A DNA stretch of 64,000 nucleotides. Origin: Xenopus tropicalis (Eukaryota > Chordata > Amphibia > Anura > Pipidae). The position numbers and the translations under genes are program-made. The DNA is taken from assembly GCF_000004195.4 (NCBI RefSeq), contig NC_030680.2:144625545-144689544 (forward strand), written 5' to 3'. Below, piece after piece: positions 34,309 to 46,140 of this stretch (within the stretch, counting starts at the first letter, position 1; each line of letters begins with the position of its first letter). The notes under the pieces are model-generated. The model was given only the letters and a program-made list of their open reading frames with translations, was not told the origin of the DNA and did no database searches.

Positions 34309-35522
34309 GAGGGGGGTACTCTTACCCCCAACCCCCCTTAGTGCTCTAGTACTGGTTATAACTGTATGACCCCTCAGAGCTTCCAGTAGCTTGCCAGTCA
34401 TATAAAGTTCAACCCATATTTGAGACTGGCAGCTTAGTGCCCAGGGTTATTGCCCACTGCCCTACCGCCGGCCGCCATTGCATTTTTCCATGTGGCGCCA
34501 ACACAACCAGTTGCTTCTGACTATAAATTTCTGGTCTCCCACCAGCTTGTAAGCCTTATTCATCTATCCCATAGTAACAAACGCTGCACTTAAATGGTTT
34601 TCCTTGTGATATTTTTAACTTGAAGCCCTAAAGCGCAGATACTTTATGAAAAATGAAATATGGCGTATGCCTAAGTACTTAATCCCTCCACTTTACTATT
34701 GTGTGGCAGCAATAGCAGCTTTCCATCTCTTGGAGCAAACGTGTACCAGCTCCGCACACTGTTCTCAAGCGATTTTGGCCCATTCCCACGCTTGGTTGCC
34801 TAGCAACAAATTAGTGATGACTCCGTGGTCTTATGCTTTATGTGGGATTTTTATTCCAATCGTATATTTATGACAGCGGCTCCAGTTTTCTGCTTTTTTT
34901 TCCCTATTTGAACTACTCCTCCCAAATAAATACCAGTGAGTACAGAAATACGGATACGTTGATGATCATATAAATCATAGGCAGCCCCCTAATGGGATGG
35001 AACCATCAAGAAATGTTAATTGGACCCCCCTTTATATCATCTGATAACCCCGAACGTGACCCAAGGTTCTGACCCAGTAAATGTCGGTTTGATAAAGGAC
35101 AAATAGAAAGGCCACATGGAAATCATTTCTGACCCTATAAAGAAGACTATAAAAAAGGGAATTCCTAAGGATTTATTAAATGTGATCACGTGATCAGCTA
35201 CATTAGAAACATATGGGAGAAACTACTGATAGGTTGGGGAATGTGCTTAGAACTGGGAAATGCCTGGACTTACTGTAATGAGTTGCTCTCTCACTAATTA
35301 TGGGTCAGCCTGATCCAGCATTAACCCCTTAATGGAATTCTGTGTGTACTCGGTCTCGTGAAAGAGAAGCAGCTGCAAGGGGGTTTGAACTCACGGTTCT
35401 GTGAGAGGGCTACAGCCATCCAATAGACAGTAGGAGCCCCCCCATCCTGTGTGAATGGTACCTGCCGTGCCCCCAAGCCAGGGTTGGCACTAGTGGTAGG
35501 CCCTGGGCACAACTGGGTGATG
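34309..35522. other. Unique stretch with an X-box-like palindrome
   Basis: GTTGCCTAGCAAC at 34795-34807 fits the RFX X-box consensus (GTNRCC-N-RGYAAC). No repeat signature around it. The stretch ends at the 5' break of the CR1 copy. Confidence 0.4.
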
Positions 35523-36564
35523 GCCAAAGCATTTGATACCGTTCCCCACAAACGACTGCTTTCTAAGCTAAGGTCTATTGGTCTTAGTGAAGTCGTTTGC
35601 ACATGGATAGAAAACTGGCTACAGGATCGGGTACAGAGGGTGGTTGTTAATGGTACATTCTCTACTTGGAGTAAGGTCCTCAGTGGGGTCCCTCAGGGTT
35701 CTGTACTGGGTCCACTTTTGTTTAATTTGTTCATAAATGACTTAGGGGAGGGTATTATGAGTAATGTATCAGTGTTTGCAGATGACACAAAACTCTGCAG
35801 ACCAGTCAATTCTATCCAGGATGTGACATCCCTGCAGCAGGATCTTGACCAACTGGCAATCTGGGCAGCTAAGTGGCAGATGAGATTTAATGTGGATAAA
35901 TGTAAGGTCATGCACCTGGGATGTAAAAATATGCAAGCCCCGTATACCCTTAATGGGACTGCACTAGGCAAATCCATAATGGAGAAGGAGCTTGGAGTCC
36001 TTGTAGATAATAAACTTGGCTGTAGCAAGCAATGCCAGGCAGCAGCTGCAAGGGCAAACAAGGTTTTGAGCTGTATTAAAAGGGGTATAGATTCACGGGA
36101 GGAGGGGGTTATTCTTCCCCTTTACAGAGCGCTGGTAAGGCCCCATCTAGAATATGCTGTTCAGTTTTGGTCTCCAGTGCTCAAACGGGACATTACTGAG
36201 TTAGAGAGGGTCCAGAGAAGGGCAACTAAGCTGGTAAAGGGTATGGGAAGTCTCAGTTATGAAGAAAGACTGGCCAAGTTGGGTCTGTTTACACTGGAGA
36301 AGAGGCGCTTAAGAGGTGACATGATAACTATGTATAAATATATAAAGGGATCATATAATAACCTCTCTAATGTTTTATTTACCAGTAGGTCCTTCCAAGG
36401 GACACGAGGGCACCCACTCCGTTTAGAAGAAGGGAGGTTCCATTTAAACATTCGGAAAGGATTTTTTACAGTGAGAGCTGTGAGGTTCTGGAATTCCCTC
36501 CCCGAATCAATCGTGCTGGCTGATACATTATATAGCTTTATATAGGGGCTGGATGGATTCTTAG

Positions 36565-36772
36565 CAAGTGAGGGAATACAGGGTTATGGGAGATAGCTCT
36601 CAGTACAAGTGAGGGAATACAGGGGTAGGTGGGATAGCTCTCAGTACAAGTGAGGGAATACAGGGGTATGGGAGATAGCTCTCAGTACAAGTGAGGGAAT
36701 ACAGGGGTAGGGGGATAGCTCTCAGTACAAGTGAGGGAATACAGGGTTATGGGAGATAGCTCTCAGTACAAG
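36565..36772 (+). repeat. 41-bp tandem repeat inside the CR1 3' region, about 5 units
   Basis: CAAGTGAGGGAATACAGGG(G/T)TA(T/G)GGGAGATAGCTCTCAGTA is repeated about five times from 36576. The first copy overlaps the end of the original coding frame (LASEGIQGYGR), so the unit arose from coding sequence. Confidence 0.92.
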
Positions 36773-36953
36773 TTGCCCCAGGGACTGGTCCGATTGCCAT
36801 CTTGGAGTCAGGAAGGAATTTTTTCCCCTCTGAGGCAAATTAGAGAGGTTTCAGATGGGGTTTTTTGCCTTCCTCTGGATCAACTTGTAGTTAGGCAGGT
36901 TAGGTATAGGCATTATGGTTGAACTTGATGGACGTATGTCTTTTTTCAACCCA

Positions 36954-36992
36954 ACTTACTATGTTACTATGTTACTATGTTACTATGTTAGT
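36954..36992 (+). repeat. CR1 3' terminal octamer repeat (ACTATGTT)n
   Basis: TTACTATGTTACTATGTTACTATGTTACTATGTTA at the very end of the element. CR1 elements typically end in a short 8-bp tandem like this and lack poly(A); the typical feature is general knowledge. Confidence 0.9.
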
Positions 36993-37481
36993 GGGGGGCA
37001 TACAAGTAGTACAGGTCGCCAGTCCAATTAGTTGTACCTTGGCACTGAGCATACTCCGACTCCCAGTGGTCCTGATACAGGTGAAACAGTCCTGCCCTAA
37101 CTGTCATTCTCCTGACTAGTGCCCCCTGTGGTCCATTAACTATTCAGACAAGGCTCAGTTTTCTCTTTTAAGTGCCAACGACCCAGTGGAAAGTGCCATA
37201 TTGGCTCTATTGGCTTTTCTTGGCCAGCGTCTCTACGCAAATAATATAATTCATGGGCCCGATCACATTAAATGTCCTGAAGGCATGAAAAATATTATCG
37301 CTTCTTTCTCTAGTGTTTCCAGACCCGAGTTGTACTGACAGAACTTAGTATCCTTGTGTTACTCAACCCTTCCTGGGTTGGAATTGGGTTCCAGAAAAGA
37401 ACTCTTATTGGATAGGAAAGGGGTGGGGAGGGCCATGTCTTCACATTTCAGTGAAGAATGCTGGGAGTTGTAGTATGAAGG
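36993..37481. other. Non-repetitive stretch
   Basis: Nothing recognised between the CR1 tail and the next element. Confidence 0.4.
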
Positions 37482-39027
37482 TTCAGGTATAGGACCTGTT
37501 ATCCAGAATGCTCGGGACCAAAGGTATTCCGGATAAGGAATTTGGATCTCCATACTTGAAGTCTGCTAAAAAATCAATAAACCATTAATTAAACCCAATA
37601 GGATTGTTTTGCATCCAATAAGGATTATTTATATTTTAGTTGGGATCAAGTACAGGTACTGTTTTATTATTACAGAGAAAAGGGAATCATTTAACCATTA
37701 AATAAACCCAATAGGACTGTTCTGCCCCCAATAAGGGGTAATTATATCTTAGTTGGGATCAAGTACAGGTACTGTTTTATTATTACAGAGAAAAGGGAAT
37801 CATTTAACCATTAAATAAACCCAATAGGGCTGTTCTGCCCCCAATAAGGGGTAATTATATCTTAGTTGGGATCAAGTACAGGTACTGTTTTATTATTACA
37901 GAGAAAAGGGAATCATTTAACCATTAAATAAACCCAATAGGGCTGTTCTGCCCCAATAAGGGGTAATTATATCTTAGTTGGGATCAAGTACAGGTACTGT
38001 TTTATTATTACAGAGAAAAGGGAATCATTTAACCATGAAATAAACCCAATAGGGCTGTTCTGCCCCAATAAGGGGTAATTATATCTTAGTTGGGATCAAG
38101 TACAGGTACTGTTTTATTATTACAGAGAAAAGGGAATCATTTAACCATTAAATAAACCCAATAGGGCTGTTCTGCCCCAATAAGGGGTAATTATATCTTA
38201 GTTGGGATCAAGTACAGGTACTGTTTTATTATTACAGAGAAAAGGGAATCATTTAACCATTAAATAAACCCAATAGGGCTGTTCTGCCCCAATAAGGGGT
38301 AATTATATCTTAGTTGGGATCAAGTACAGGTACTGTTTTATTATTACAGAGAAAAGGGAATCATTTAACCATTAAATAAACCCAATAGGGCTGTTCTGCC
38401 CCAATAAGGGGTAATTATATCTTAGTTGGGATCAAGTACAGGTACTGTTTTATTATTACAGAGAAAAGGGAATCATTTAACCATGAAATAAACCCAATAG
38501 GGCTGCTCTGCCCCCAATAAGGGGTAATTATATCTTAGTTGGGATCAAGTACAGGTACTGTTTTATTATGACAGAGAAAAGGGAATCATTTAACCATTAA
38601 ATAAACCCAATAGGGCTGTTCTGCCCCAATAAGGGGTAATTATATCTTAGTTGGGATCAAGTACAGTTACTGTTTTATTATTACAGAGAAAAGGGAATCA
38701 TTTAACCATTAAATAAACCCAATAGGGCTGTTCTGCCCCAATAAGGGGTAATTATATCTTAGTTGGGATCAAGTACAGGTACTGTTTTATTATTACAGAG
38801 AAAAGGGAATCATTTAACCATTAAATAAACCCAATAGGGCTGTTCTGCCCCCAATAAGGGGTAATTATATCTTAGTTGGGATCAGTTACAAGCACTTTTT
38901 TATTAACAGAGAAAAAGGAAATTAATTCTGAATTATTTGATTAAAATGGAGTCTATGGGAGACAGGCTTTCCGTAATTCGGAGCTGTCTGGATAACGGGT
39001 TTCCGGATAAGGGGTCCTATACCTGTA
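37482..39027 (+). mobile_element. CAGGTATRGG-ended MITE with internal tandem repeat (copy 4, 12 units)
   Basis: The left end CAGGTATAGGACCTGTTATCCAGAATGCTCGGGACC and right end GGGGTCCTATACCTG-TA are both present. GGATCAAG starts run from 37643 to 38879 in twelve steps of 111-113 bp. This is the largest copy here; it differs from copy 1 by array length more than by sequence, so unit number changes quickly. The left flank reads TT rather than TA. Confidence 0.93.
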
Positions 39028-40349
39028 TATATTAGGTAACCTACTTCCCAGATGGGGCCCCAGCCTTGCTTCACTGCCAGGGCCCCCCCCTCTCTCTCTC
39101 ATACTTCACTCCAGTTGTGCCACACAGGTGCCACCTATTTCCTACAAGGGTAAAGCCCCTGCGAGCCTGTGGGCTCCATTTCATTGCTGCTCCAGGGCCT
39201 GGCAATGGCTTTGTTAATAGAGTGCACAGTAGTTAGTAAAAGGGGCACAGACTCTCGTGCCTTGGCAACTGGAATGCCATTTGGAGCCAATTAGCACAGA
39301 CATCACGGGAGACCACCAGGGCAGAATGAGCCGAACAAAAGCCGATTAACTGGTGTAGGAGCAAAGGGACTATTTGTGCTTCCTGGAGAAATGCCTGAGC
39401 CCTAATATAACCAAGGTGGGATTAGTAAAAACTGGTTTGTTTGGTGACAATTCCTAATCCTGAACCCCCCCTTTTGTCTCCTGTTGCAGAAGAGGAGATT
39501 TAAATAAATAATGCTGATCCTGCACACGGACCTGGGATAATGCCCCCGGCTGCCCAGAGATCTCCCATTGCCCGTCTCATTATCCTTCCCAAACACAGAG
39601 ATTTAACACATCCAGTAGAGGGGCAGTTTGCTGAAAATTGGCCTTTAGGGAGAGCAAAATCTGAGCCTTAGTGAATGAGCCCCACTAGGGTGGAGCCTGG
39701 GGCATCAGGCACCAAATGATACCGGTAGCAGAAACTCACTGGCAAGTCTGATCTTTCTTGTACAGACATTTGTGCTTCTGTTGTGTTTGTGTGTAGATTT
39801 ATTTGTACAATGTCACCAGGATACACAATGCCATTCGCACGACACGTTTCCAGCGCAGGCTCAAAGGGAACCAGTCCTGATAAGTCCCAGGGCTATAAGT
39901 ATGCTGACTCCATGAGACTCTCTATGGATTTAGAGAAACAGGAGAAATGGGTCCCTGTGCCAAAGAGCTAACCATCCAATCAGGTAACATGAATTGCAAG
40001 GACTTAGTTTGGAAGCAAATGCAGCCACTTGTATTGAGGGGGATATAAGAGTATTATAGCCTGGAAGATACCATTGTGCCAGCATTACATAGGGGAGGAG
40101 CGCCCCCCCCCCCCTCCATATAACTCAATGCATTAAGCTCTCATACTGAAATGCATTCCCTGCTTTGTTTCATTGTAGCTATAACAGTAGTTTATTTCTA
40201 TTCTATGAATCATGTTTTGGTTTTCTAACCTGCCAGAATTGAGTTCTGCAAATTGCTGTCGACAGGGGGATAGGTTTCTAAATAGACAAATACAGTATGT
40301 GTTTCATTGACTATAATGTGTTTTGCCAGGTCAAATTTGCAATGGGCAG
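39028..40349. other. Mostly unique
   Basis: No arrays or paired ends. C homopolymer at about 40103-40114. Short frames are unremarkable. Confidence 0.4.
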
Positions 40350-41385
40350 ATTAGATTGTAAGCTCAGCTGGTCCAGGTCTGCTGTGAATAAGTACCTGTC
40401 CAATGTAATGCTAAAGCCCCATGGAGAGATTAGTCGAACACAATAAAGTTCTGCTACTGATAGGGACCTTAGTTTGTAAGCTCCGCTGGTGCAGGGACTG
40501 ACGGGGATGTGATAGGGACCTTAGATTGTAAGCTCACTGGGGCAGGGACTGATGGGAATGTGATAGGGACCTTAGATTGTAAGCTCACTGGGGCAGGGAC
40601 TGATGGGAATGTGATAGGGACCTTAGATTGTAAGCTCCGCTGGTGCAGGGACTGACGGGGATGTGATAGGGACCTTAGATTGTAAGCTCACTGGGGCAGG
40701 GACTGATGGGAATGTGATAGGGACCTTAGATTGTAAGCTCACTGGGGCAGGGACTGATGGGAATGTGATAGGGACCTTAGATTGTAAGCTCACTGGGGCA
40801 GGGACTGATGGGAATGTGATAGGGACCTTAGATTGTAAGCTCACTGGGGCAGGGACTGATGGGAATGTGATAGGGACCTTAGATTGTAAGCTCCGCTGGT
40901 GCAGGGACTGACGGGGATGTGATAGGGACCTTAGATTGTAAGCTCACTGGGGCAGGGACTGATGGGAATGTGATAGGGACCTTAGATTGTAAGCTCACTG
41001 GGGCAGGGACTGATGGGAATGTGATAGGGACCTTAGATTGTAAGCTCCACTGGGGCAGGGACTGATGGGAATGTGATAGGGACCTTAGATTGTAAGCTCA
41101 CTGGGGCAGGGACTGATGGGAATTTGATAGGGACCTTAGATTGTAAGCTCACTGGGGCAGGGGCTGATGGGAATGGGATAGAGACCTTAGATTGTAAGCT
41201 CACTGGGGCAGGGACTGATGGGAATGGGATAGAGACCTTAGATTGTAAGCTCACTGGGGCAGGGACTGATGGGAATGTGATAGGGACCTTAGATTGTAAG
41301 CTCACTGGGGCAGGGACTGATGGGAATGATATATAATCAGTGTACAGTGCTATGTAATATGTTGGTGCTTTATAAAGAATAACAG
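40350..41385 (+). repeat. 51-bp minisatellite (about 17 units) inside a retroposon 3' end
   Basis: The unit GATAGGGACCTTAGATTGTAAGCTCACTGGGGCAGGGACTGATGGGAATGT is repeated about 17 times from about 40459 to 41330. Some units read CTCCGCTGGTGCAGGGACTGACGGGGATGT. After the last unit the sequence runs on as GATATATAATCAGTGTACAGTGCTATGTAATATGTTGGTGCTTTATAAAGAATAAC, the normal end of the retroposon also seen at 15985-16147. The unit is therefore an amplified piece of that tail. Because 51 is a multiple of 3, both strands show repeating 17-residue frames that are not genes. Confidence 0.93.
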
Positions 41386-42730
41386 TTGCTCAAGAATAAA
41401 ATCAAGCCTCTTTTAATAAGAGGAAAATAAGTAAAAAAAAAAAAAAATCTTTCTGCAGTAGGAGGTAATTCCCAAGAAGAGCCAGTAGATGGCAGTAGAT
41501 AATATGGTATTACCTTGCTCTTTTCTGCAAATTAAATCTAGAACATTACAGATCACACTGTGGAACAGCAGATCCTATTTAATGTTGCAAGAGCTGCAGA
41601 TAAACTGTAAGATACATTTCTGTGCCATGCTTTTATAAATTCCGAAGAGAAAGGTTACGAGGTTACATGCAACATAACTGTGTGCTCACATAGCAATGAT
41701 CAAAAATACATGAAAACTCATGCTTTAAAAATCTATACTTGCCCAAAGAACCAGAGGAAAAGGGGATAGTGAGATTGGATTGATCTGGGTCTGGTGGGGT
41801 AGAGAGAAAACTAGCTTAGTGTGTATAAAATAGGGGCAGAACACATGACCGGGGGGGGGGGCTGGGGCAAGAGGAGCCCAGGTAGGAACTAGTAGATGAG
41901 TGGGTTGCAAGATGCACTTTGTTAGCTCGGGGCCCAGGGGCATGGAGTGATACCCTTGGCTAACCAGTGTATGGCACTTCAGCCTTTGGCTACAGAAGCT
42001 AAGGGACGGCCCTTTGGTGCCTATATATACATTATTAATATATATTAAATATATAGTTACTGCCTTGATGTCTATCTCTTATCCTACTGTCCGTTCCTGC
42101 ACAGGTATAGTCACCACCTGGCTGTGCAGAACTGCAGAAGGCAATCCTGTAGCAAAATTCATAATATTAGTAGTGTAAAACTGCTAATATCACGAAAACT
42201 AAAAAAAAATTGGCAAATTGCAAAAGTGGGCAGAACATTTGACATTCATTTATTTGTGCAGGTTTAGTTGCCCTTTAGGTTTCCTCTGTTACATACAGTC
42301 ACATTCCTTTGTCTCTAATCAGGGATCAGCCATAGAAGGGAAGGAACCAAAGGCAGCCTTGTTCTTATTATCTCAGTAGCGGCTTCAGTTCCGAGCTCCT
42401 TTGTTCTCGCGTCCAAGTTCTATCTCGGTGCTAGCGCCAATCTATAAGCCCAGCAATCTGCTCCTAATTAGAAAGGAGATTATTTCCGAGGATGCCTCTC
42501 ATTAGCGGGGGGTCGGGGGGAAAATACCGCGCAGCTTTTTGGCAAGACGGGCTCATTATTATACGATAGGCGTCCAGAAATAAACGGATTCCCAGAATCC
42601 TCTGCAGTAGGGCCAAAGGGCGAAGTTCATTTGCAATGAATATTTTTGTATGAAGCAGATGCGGAGTATTTAAGACCATTTGCAGTTGGTCTTTTTTTTC
42701 TGGTTTTTAAATGATAAAGGCGAGTTTACC
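41386..42730. other. Mostly unique; CpG-containing part at 42360-42680
   Basis: The 3' part (TTCTCGCGTCCAAG, AAATACCGCGCAGC, CCTAATTAG, CTCATTATTATACGATAGGCG) has the look of a conserved element but no proof. The rest shows nothing recognised. Confidence 0.3.
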
Positions 42731-43143
42731 TTTTAAAGGGTGGTTTCCCTTTAATAGGTTATAGAATGGCAAATTCTAAGCAACTTTTCAATTGGTCTTC
42801 ACTTTTTAATCTTTTAAAGTTATTGAATGATTTGTCGCCGCTTTCTGCCTTTTTTGCTTCCAAATGGGGGTCACTGACCCCGGAAACCAAAAAACGATTT
42901 CTCTGTGAGGCTCCAGTTTTATTGTTACTTTTTATTACTTATCTTTATATTCAGCACCTCTACTATTCACTCTCTCAAACCACCCCCTGGTTACTAAGGT
43001 AAATTGGACCCTAGCAACCAGAAAACTGGAACAAAAAGTTAAATAATTAAAAAAAAACACCAATAATGAAAAAAGAAGACCAACTGCAAATTGCTCTCTA
43101 CATCATGTTAAAAGTTAACTCAAAGATGACCAACCTCTTTAAT
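42731..43143. mobile_element. T2-type MITE
   Basis: The left end TTTTAAAGGGTGGTTTCCCTTTAATAGG and right end AACTCAAAGATGACCAACCTCTTTAA. The inside has GGGGGTCACTGACCCC and GGTTACTAAGGTAAATTGGACCCTAGCAACC. Both ends are present but diverged. Confidence 0.82.
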
Positions 43144-43597
43144 TAACCCTTGAGCCATATAATATTCATATATCATTCTTATCCATACTTCTTGCTGACT
43201 TTCAAAGTAATGCCTGGTTGCTAGGGCAAATGATTATAGCAACCCACACTAAACAACAACAGGAAAATATCAAGTGTGATATTTCTTTAAAGGGCACATA
43301 ACAGCACATTTGGGGCTGAGCAGAATCAGATCCATAAAGCACAACCCATAAAGCATATTCCTTCCTATCGGGAAGCTTGGGGGGGGGGGGGCTCTGCTCT
43401 CGGCTGCTTGATACAATCTCCCAGTTGCCCGCGTTTGAAGATTGCTAATTAAGTACAAGTTATGAAAGTCACGCTTAATGAGCTGCTTAAATCCTCTACC
43501 TAAATGTGCTTACGCCGGCTGCTCATATCAAGCATTTGTAACCAGGGGCCCCTGGCCAAGGCAATTGCTGTGTATTAACAATGGGAACAACAGACAT

Positions 43598-43877
43598 TAA
43601 AGGGGACATTAACCTTCACAAACCATGGCAATCCAAGAAGTTAATTATAATTTAAATCTGAGCTGTCAATCATATATTGCCTGCCCCGCCTCTATGCCTC
43701 CGGCACAAAGACCAAACAGCGCCTCCTGTAGGCTGCCAATCCACATAGGGGTTACTGAATAACCAATTACAGCCTTTATTGGTCACCCGCAGGAACTTTA
43801 TTCATGTTTGTGTTGCTCCCCAATATTTTTTTATATTTAAATGTTGCTCATGGGTTAAAAAGGTTGGGGACCCCTGT
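43598..43877. mobile_element. Right-hand fragment of a hAT element next to a TTAAAGGGG repeat piece
   Basis: GCCAATCCACATAGGGGTTACTG ... TTCATGTTTGTGTTGCTCCCCAATA ... GGTTGGGGACCCCTG ends at 43876 and is the right half of the family whose complete copy lies at 50499-50804. It joins an unrelated TTAAAGGGGACATTAACC segment on the left. Confidence 0.75.
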
Positions 43878-44216
43878 TAACTTAAAGGTGAACTACCTCT
43901 GTCAAGCTGTTTTTATACCCCACTGTGGAGGTGTGGTCTGGGCAGAACAGGGTGTGGTTTGGATGACCTGGGCCACCAAAGGCAAAACTACTTGACCTGG
44001 AAACGCTCTTGTGTACTTTAATACTACACCCCCAGTTTGCTAGTGCCAATAGTACCCCCATTGCTCATGGCACTATTACATGGTCTGGCACCTTGCTCCC
44101 TCCCCCCCCACACCAACCTGCTGGTGTCTCCCCGCCAATTGCTCCCCCTAAGGTGAATGTTATACAGTACAGCAGCTAAAGCGGAGACAGGACACACAAG
44201 TGCTAAATATGGCCAG
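43878..44216. other. Non-repetitive stretch
   Basis: A short T2-like end (CTTAAAGGTGAACTACCTC) at the left margin. Nothing else recognised. Confidence 0.4.
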
Positions 44217-45064
44217 TACAGGTATGGGATCCCTTATCCGGAAACCCGTTATCCAGAAAGTTCTGAATTACAGAAAGGCCATCTCCCATAGACTCCATTA
44301 TAAGCAAATAATTTTCATGTTTAAAAATGATTTCCTTTATCTCTGTAATAATAGAACAGAACATTGTACTTGATCCCAACTAAGATATAATTACCCCTTA
44401 TTGGGGGCAGAACAGCCCTATTGGGTTTATTTAATGGTTAAATGATTCCCTTTTCTCTGTAATAATAAAACAGTACCTGTACTTGATCCCAACTAAGATA
44501 TAATTACCCCTTATTGGGGCAGAACAGCCCTATTGGGTTTATTTAATGGTTAAATGATTCCCTTTTCTCTGTAATAATAAAACAATACCTGTACTTGATC
44601 CCAACTAAGATATAATTACCCCTTATTGGGGGCAGAACAGCCCTATTGGGTTTATTTCATGGTTAAATGATTCCCTTTTCTCTGTAATAATAAAACAGTA
44701 CCTGTACTTGATCCCAACTAAGATATAATTACCCCTTATTGGGGCAGAACAGCCCTATTGGGTTTATTTAATGGTTAAATGATTCCCTTTTCTCTGTAAT
44801 AATAAAACAGTACCTGTACTTGATCCCAACTAAGATATAATTACCCCTTATTGGGGCAGAACAACCCTATTGGGTTTATTTAATGGTTAAATGATTCCCT
44901 TTTCTCTGTAATAATAAAACAGTACCTGTACTTGATCCCAACTAAGATATAATTACCCCTTATTGGGGGCAGAACAGCCCTATTGGGTTTATTTAATGGT
45001 TAAATGATTCCCTTTTCTCTGTAATAATAAAACAATACCTGTACTTGATCCCAACTAAGATATA
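44217..45064 (-). mobile_element. CAGGTATRGG-ended MITE, reverse copy 5, head end lost
   Basis: It begins TA-CAGGTATGGGATCCCTTATCCGGAAACCC and carries seven units of 112-113 bp (TACTTGATCCCA from about 44369 to 45042). It stops inside a unit at CAACTAAGATATA, where unique sequence begins. The head end is missing, as in copy 3. Confidence 0.9.
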
Positions 45065-45884
45065 TGGCAATGCTTTACTCAATAGAATCTTCTCTATCGC
45101 AAGGAAGGGCTTTCTCCCCTGATTTCCACTGTCTCTTGCTCTGTGGTCTCTCTCTGTGCCGAGGCCTTGCAGCCTTGAGCGGTTTTCATGCTGTTGGAGA
45201 CGGCACAATGGGAATCCGTTCTACGCACACAATACAGCGTTTCAGTTGCATGCAGAAGTCTGTTTGCCAGGGAAAACTCTTCCCCGCTCAGTAAGAGCCG
45301 CCCAGACGATAAGGAGTTATGGGGTCTGGCAGGGATTCCGACTGCGGTTGCATCTCTCTGAAAGCCAACGCCGCCTTTAGTTTGGGAGCGTTTAACACTT
45401 TTCAGCTCCGCTGGATTTATGGGAACGCACGCGGCAGAAGAATATTTGAAACTTCGGTTACAAATGAAAAGAATCTTTTAATATATTCAGAGCGGAAGAT
45501 CGATTTTTGGTTCTGATCCATGTGACAGGGACTGAAATCCCCTATTGTGACGTCGCTGGTGTATTGAGAGGGGGGCTTATGGTGCACAGGGTGTTTGTAG
45601 TCAAAACGCAGGATGGGCTGCTATGGCTCGAAGCTGGCATTTTGTGACCACTGAGGTCTGAATGCTCTTTTATAAAGTAACTGGGCTGTCAGCCGTAATG
45701 TGTGACTGAACTGCTGTGAGGGAATAGCAAGAGACTTAGCCACATGATTATACCTCCCAAGGCTGGCACAAAGCTCATTTACTCATCCAACAAGACTGGC
45801 AATCATGAATGTAACAATGGAGGATGCAGACATCTTCACTGGAAAGGCACTGGTCATTGTGCCCTATTCCGGACCCGTACCTAA
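45065..45884. other. Unique island
   Basis: CpG-containing unique DNA (CGTTCTACGCACACAATACAGCG, GGGAACGCACGCGGCAG). Several frames of 60-76 codons overlap without recognisable pattern. Confidence 0.35.
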
Positions 45885-46140
45885 AGTCGGCCATACATGC
45901 ACCAATATTATATCAAACAAGATTTCATACGGTATTCGGCTCGTGCATGGTGGATTGACGAGGCGACCAATATCGCAAAAGCCTTGGATATCCGTTGTCT
46001 CGTTGATTGGGCAGGCTGGAAAATTTTGATCGCCCGTTGAAGGTGCCCGAGCAAAGTCAGGTGTTTAGGGCTGAATCGTCAGATAGGGGTAGTGTTACTA
46101 TTGTTTCTACCTCCGTATCTGACGATTCTGCCCTGAACAT
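45885..46140. mobile_element. Palindromic GGCCATACATGC-type element with a strong hairpin
   Basis: The left edge AAAGTCGGCCATACATGCACC resembles the 16797 family. AGGGCTGAATCGTCAGATA (about 46068) pairs with TATCTGACGATTCTGCCCT (46116-46134) around a 30-base loop. The outer right end is not clear. Confidence 0.65.

Larger units (their letters stand above)
35523..36992 (+). pseudogene. 5'-truncated CR1-like non-LTR retrotransposon (reverse transcriptase 3' half and 3' UTR)
   Basis: The open frame runs from MAKAFDTVPHKRLL to the stop at 36543. It shows reverse transcriptase blocks in order: AFDTVPHKRLL, GVPQGSVLGPLLFNLFINDL, and FADDTKL with the catalytic Asp pair. Then come AKWQMRFNVDKCKVMHLG, HLEYAVQFWSP and RFWNSLPESIV, as in CR1-type ORF2. 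Endonuclease and the first RT blocks are missing, so the copy is 5' truncated at about 35523. The early stop (FI-stop) is followed in frame by GLDGFLASEG, so the frame originally ran further. A 41-bp tandem in the 3' UTR and an ACTATGTT tail follow. The RT region has no other breaks, which suggests a fairly young insertion. Confidence 0.92.

Noticed and set aside
40623..41336. Frames encoding a 17-residue repeat on both strands
   Set aside because: The 51-bp unit is a multiple of 3 and derives from a retroposon tail; no start or splice context.
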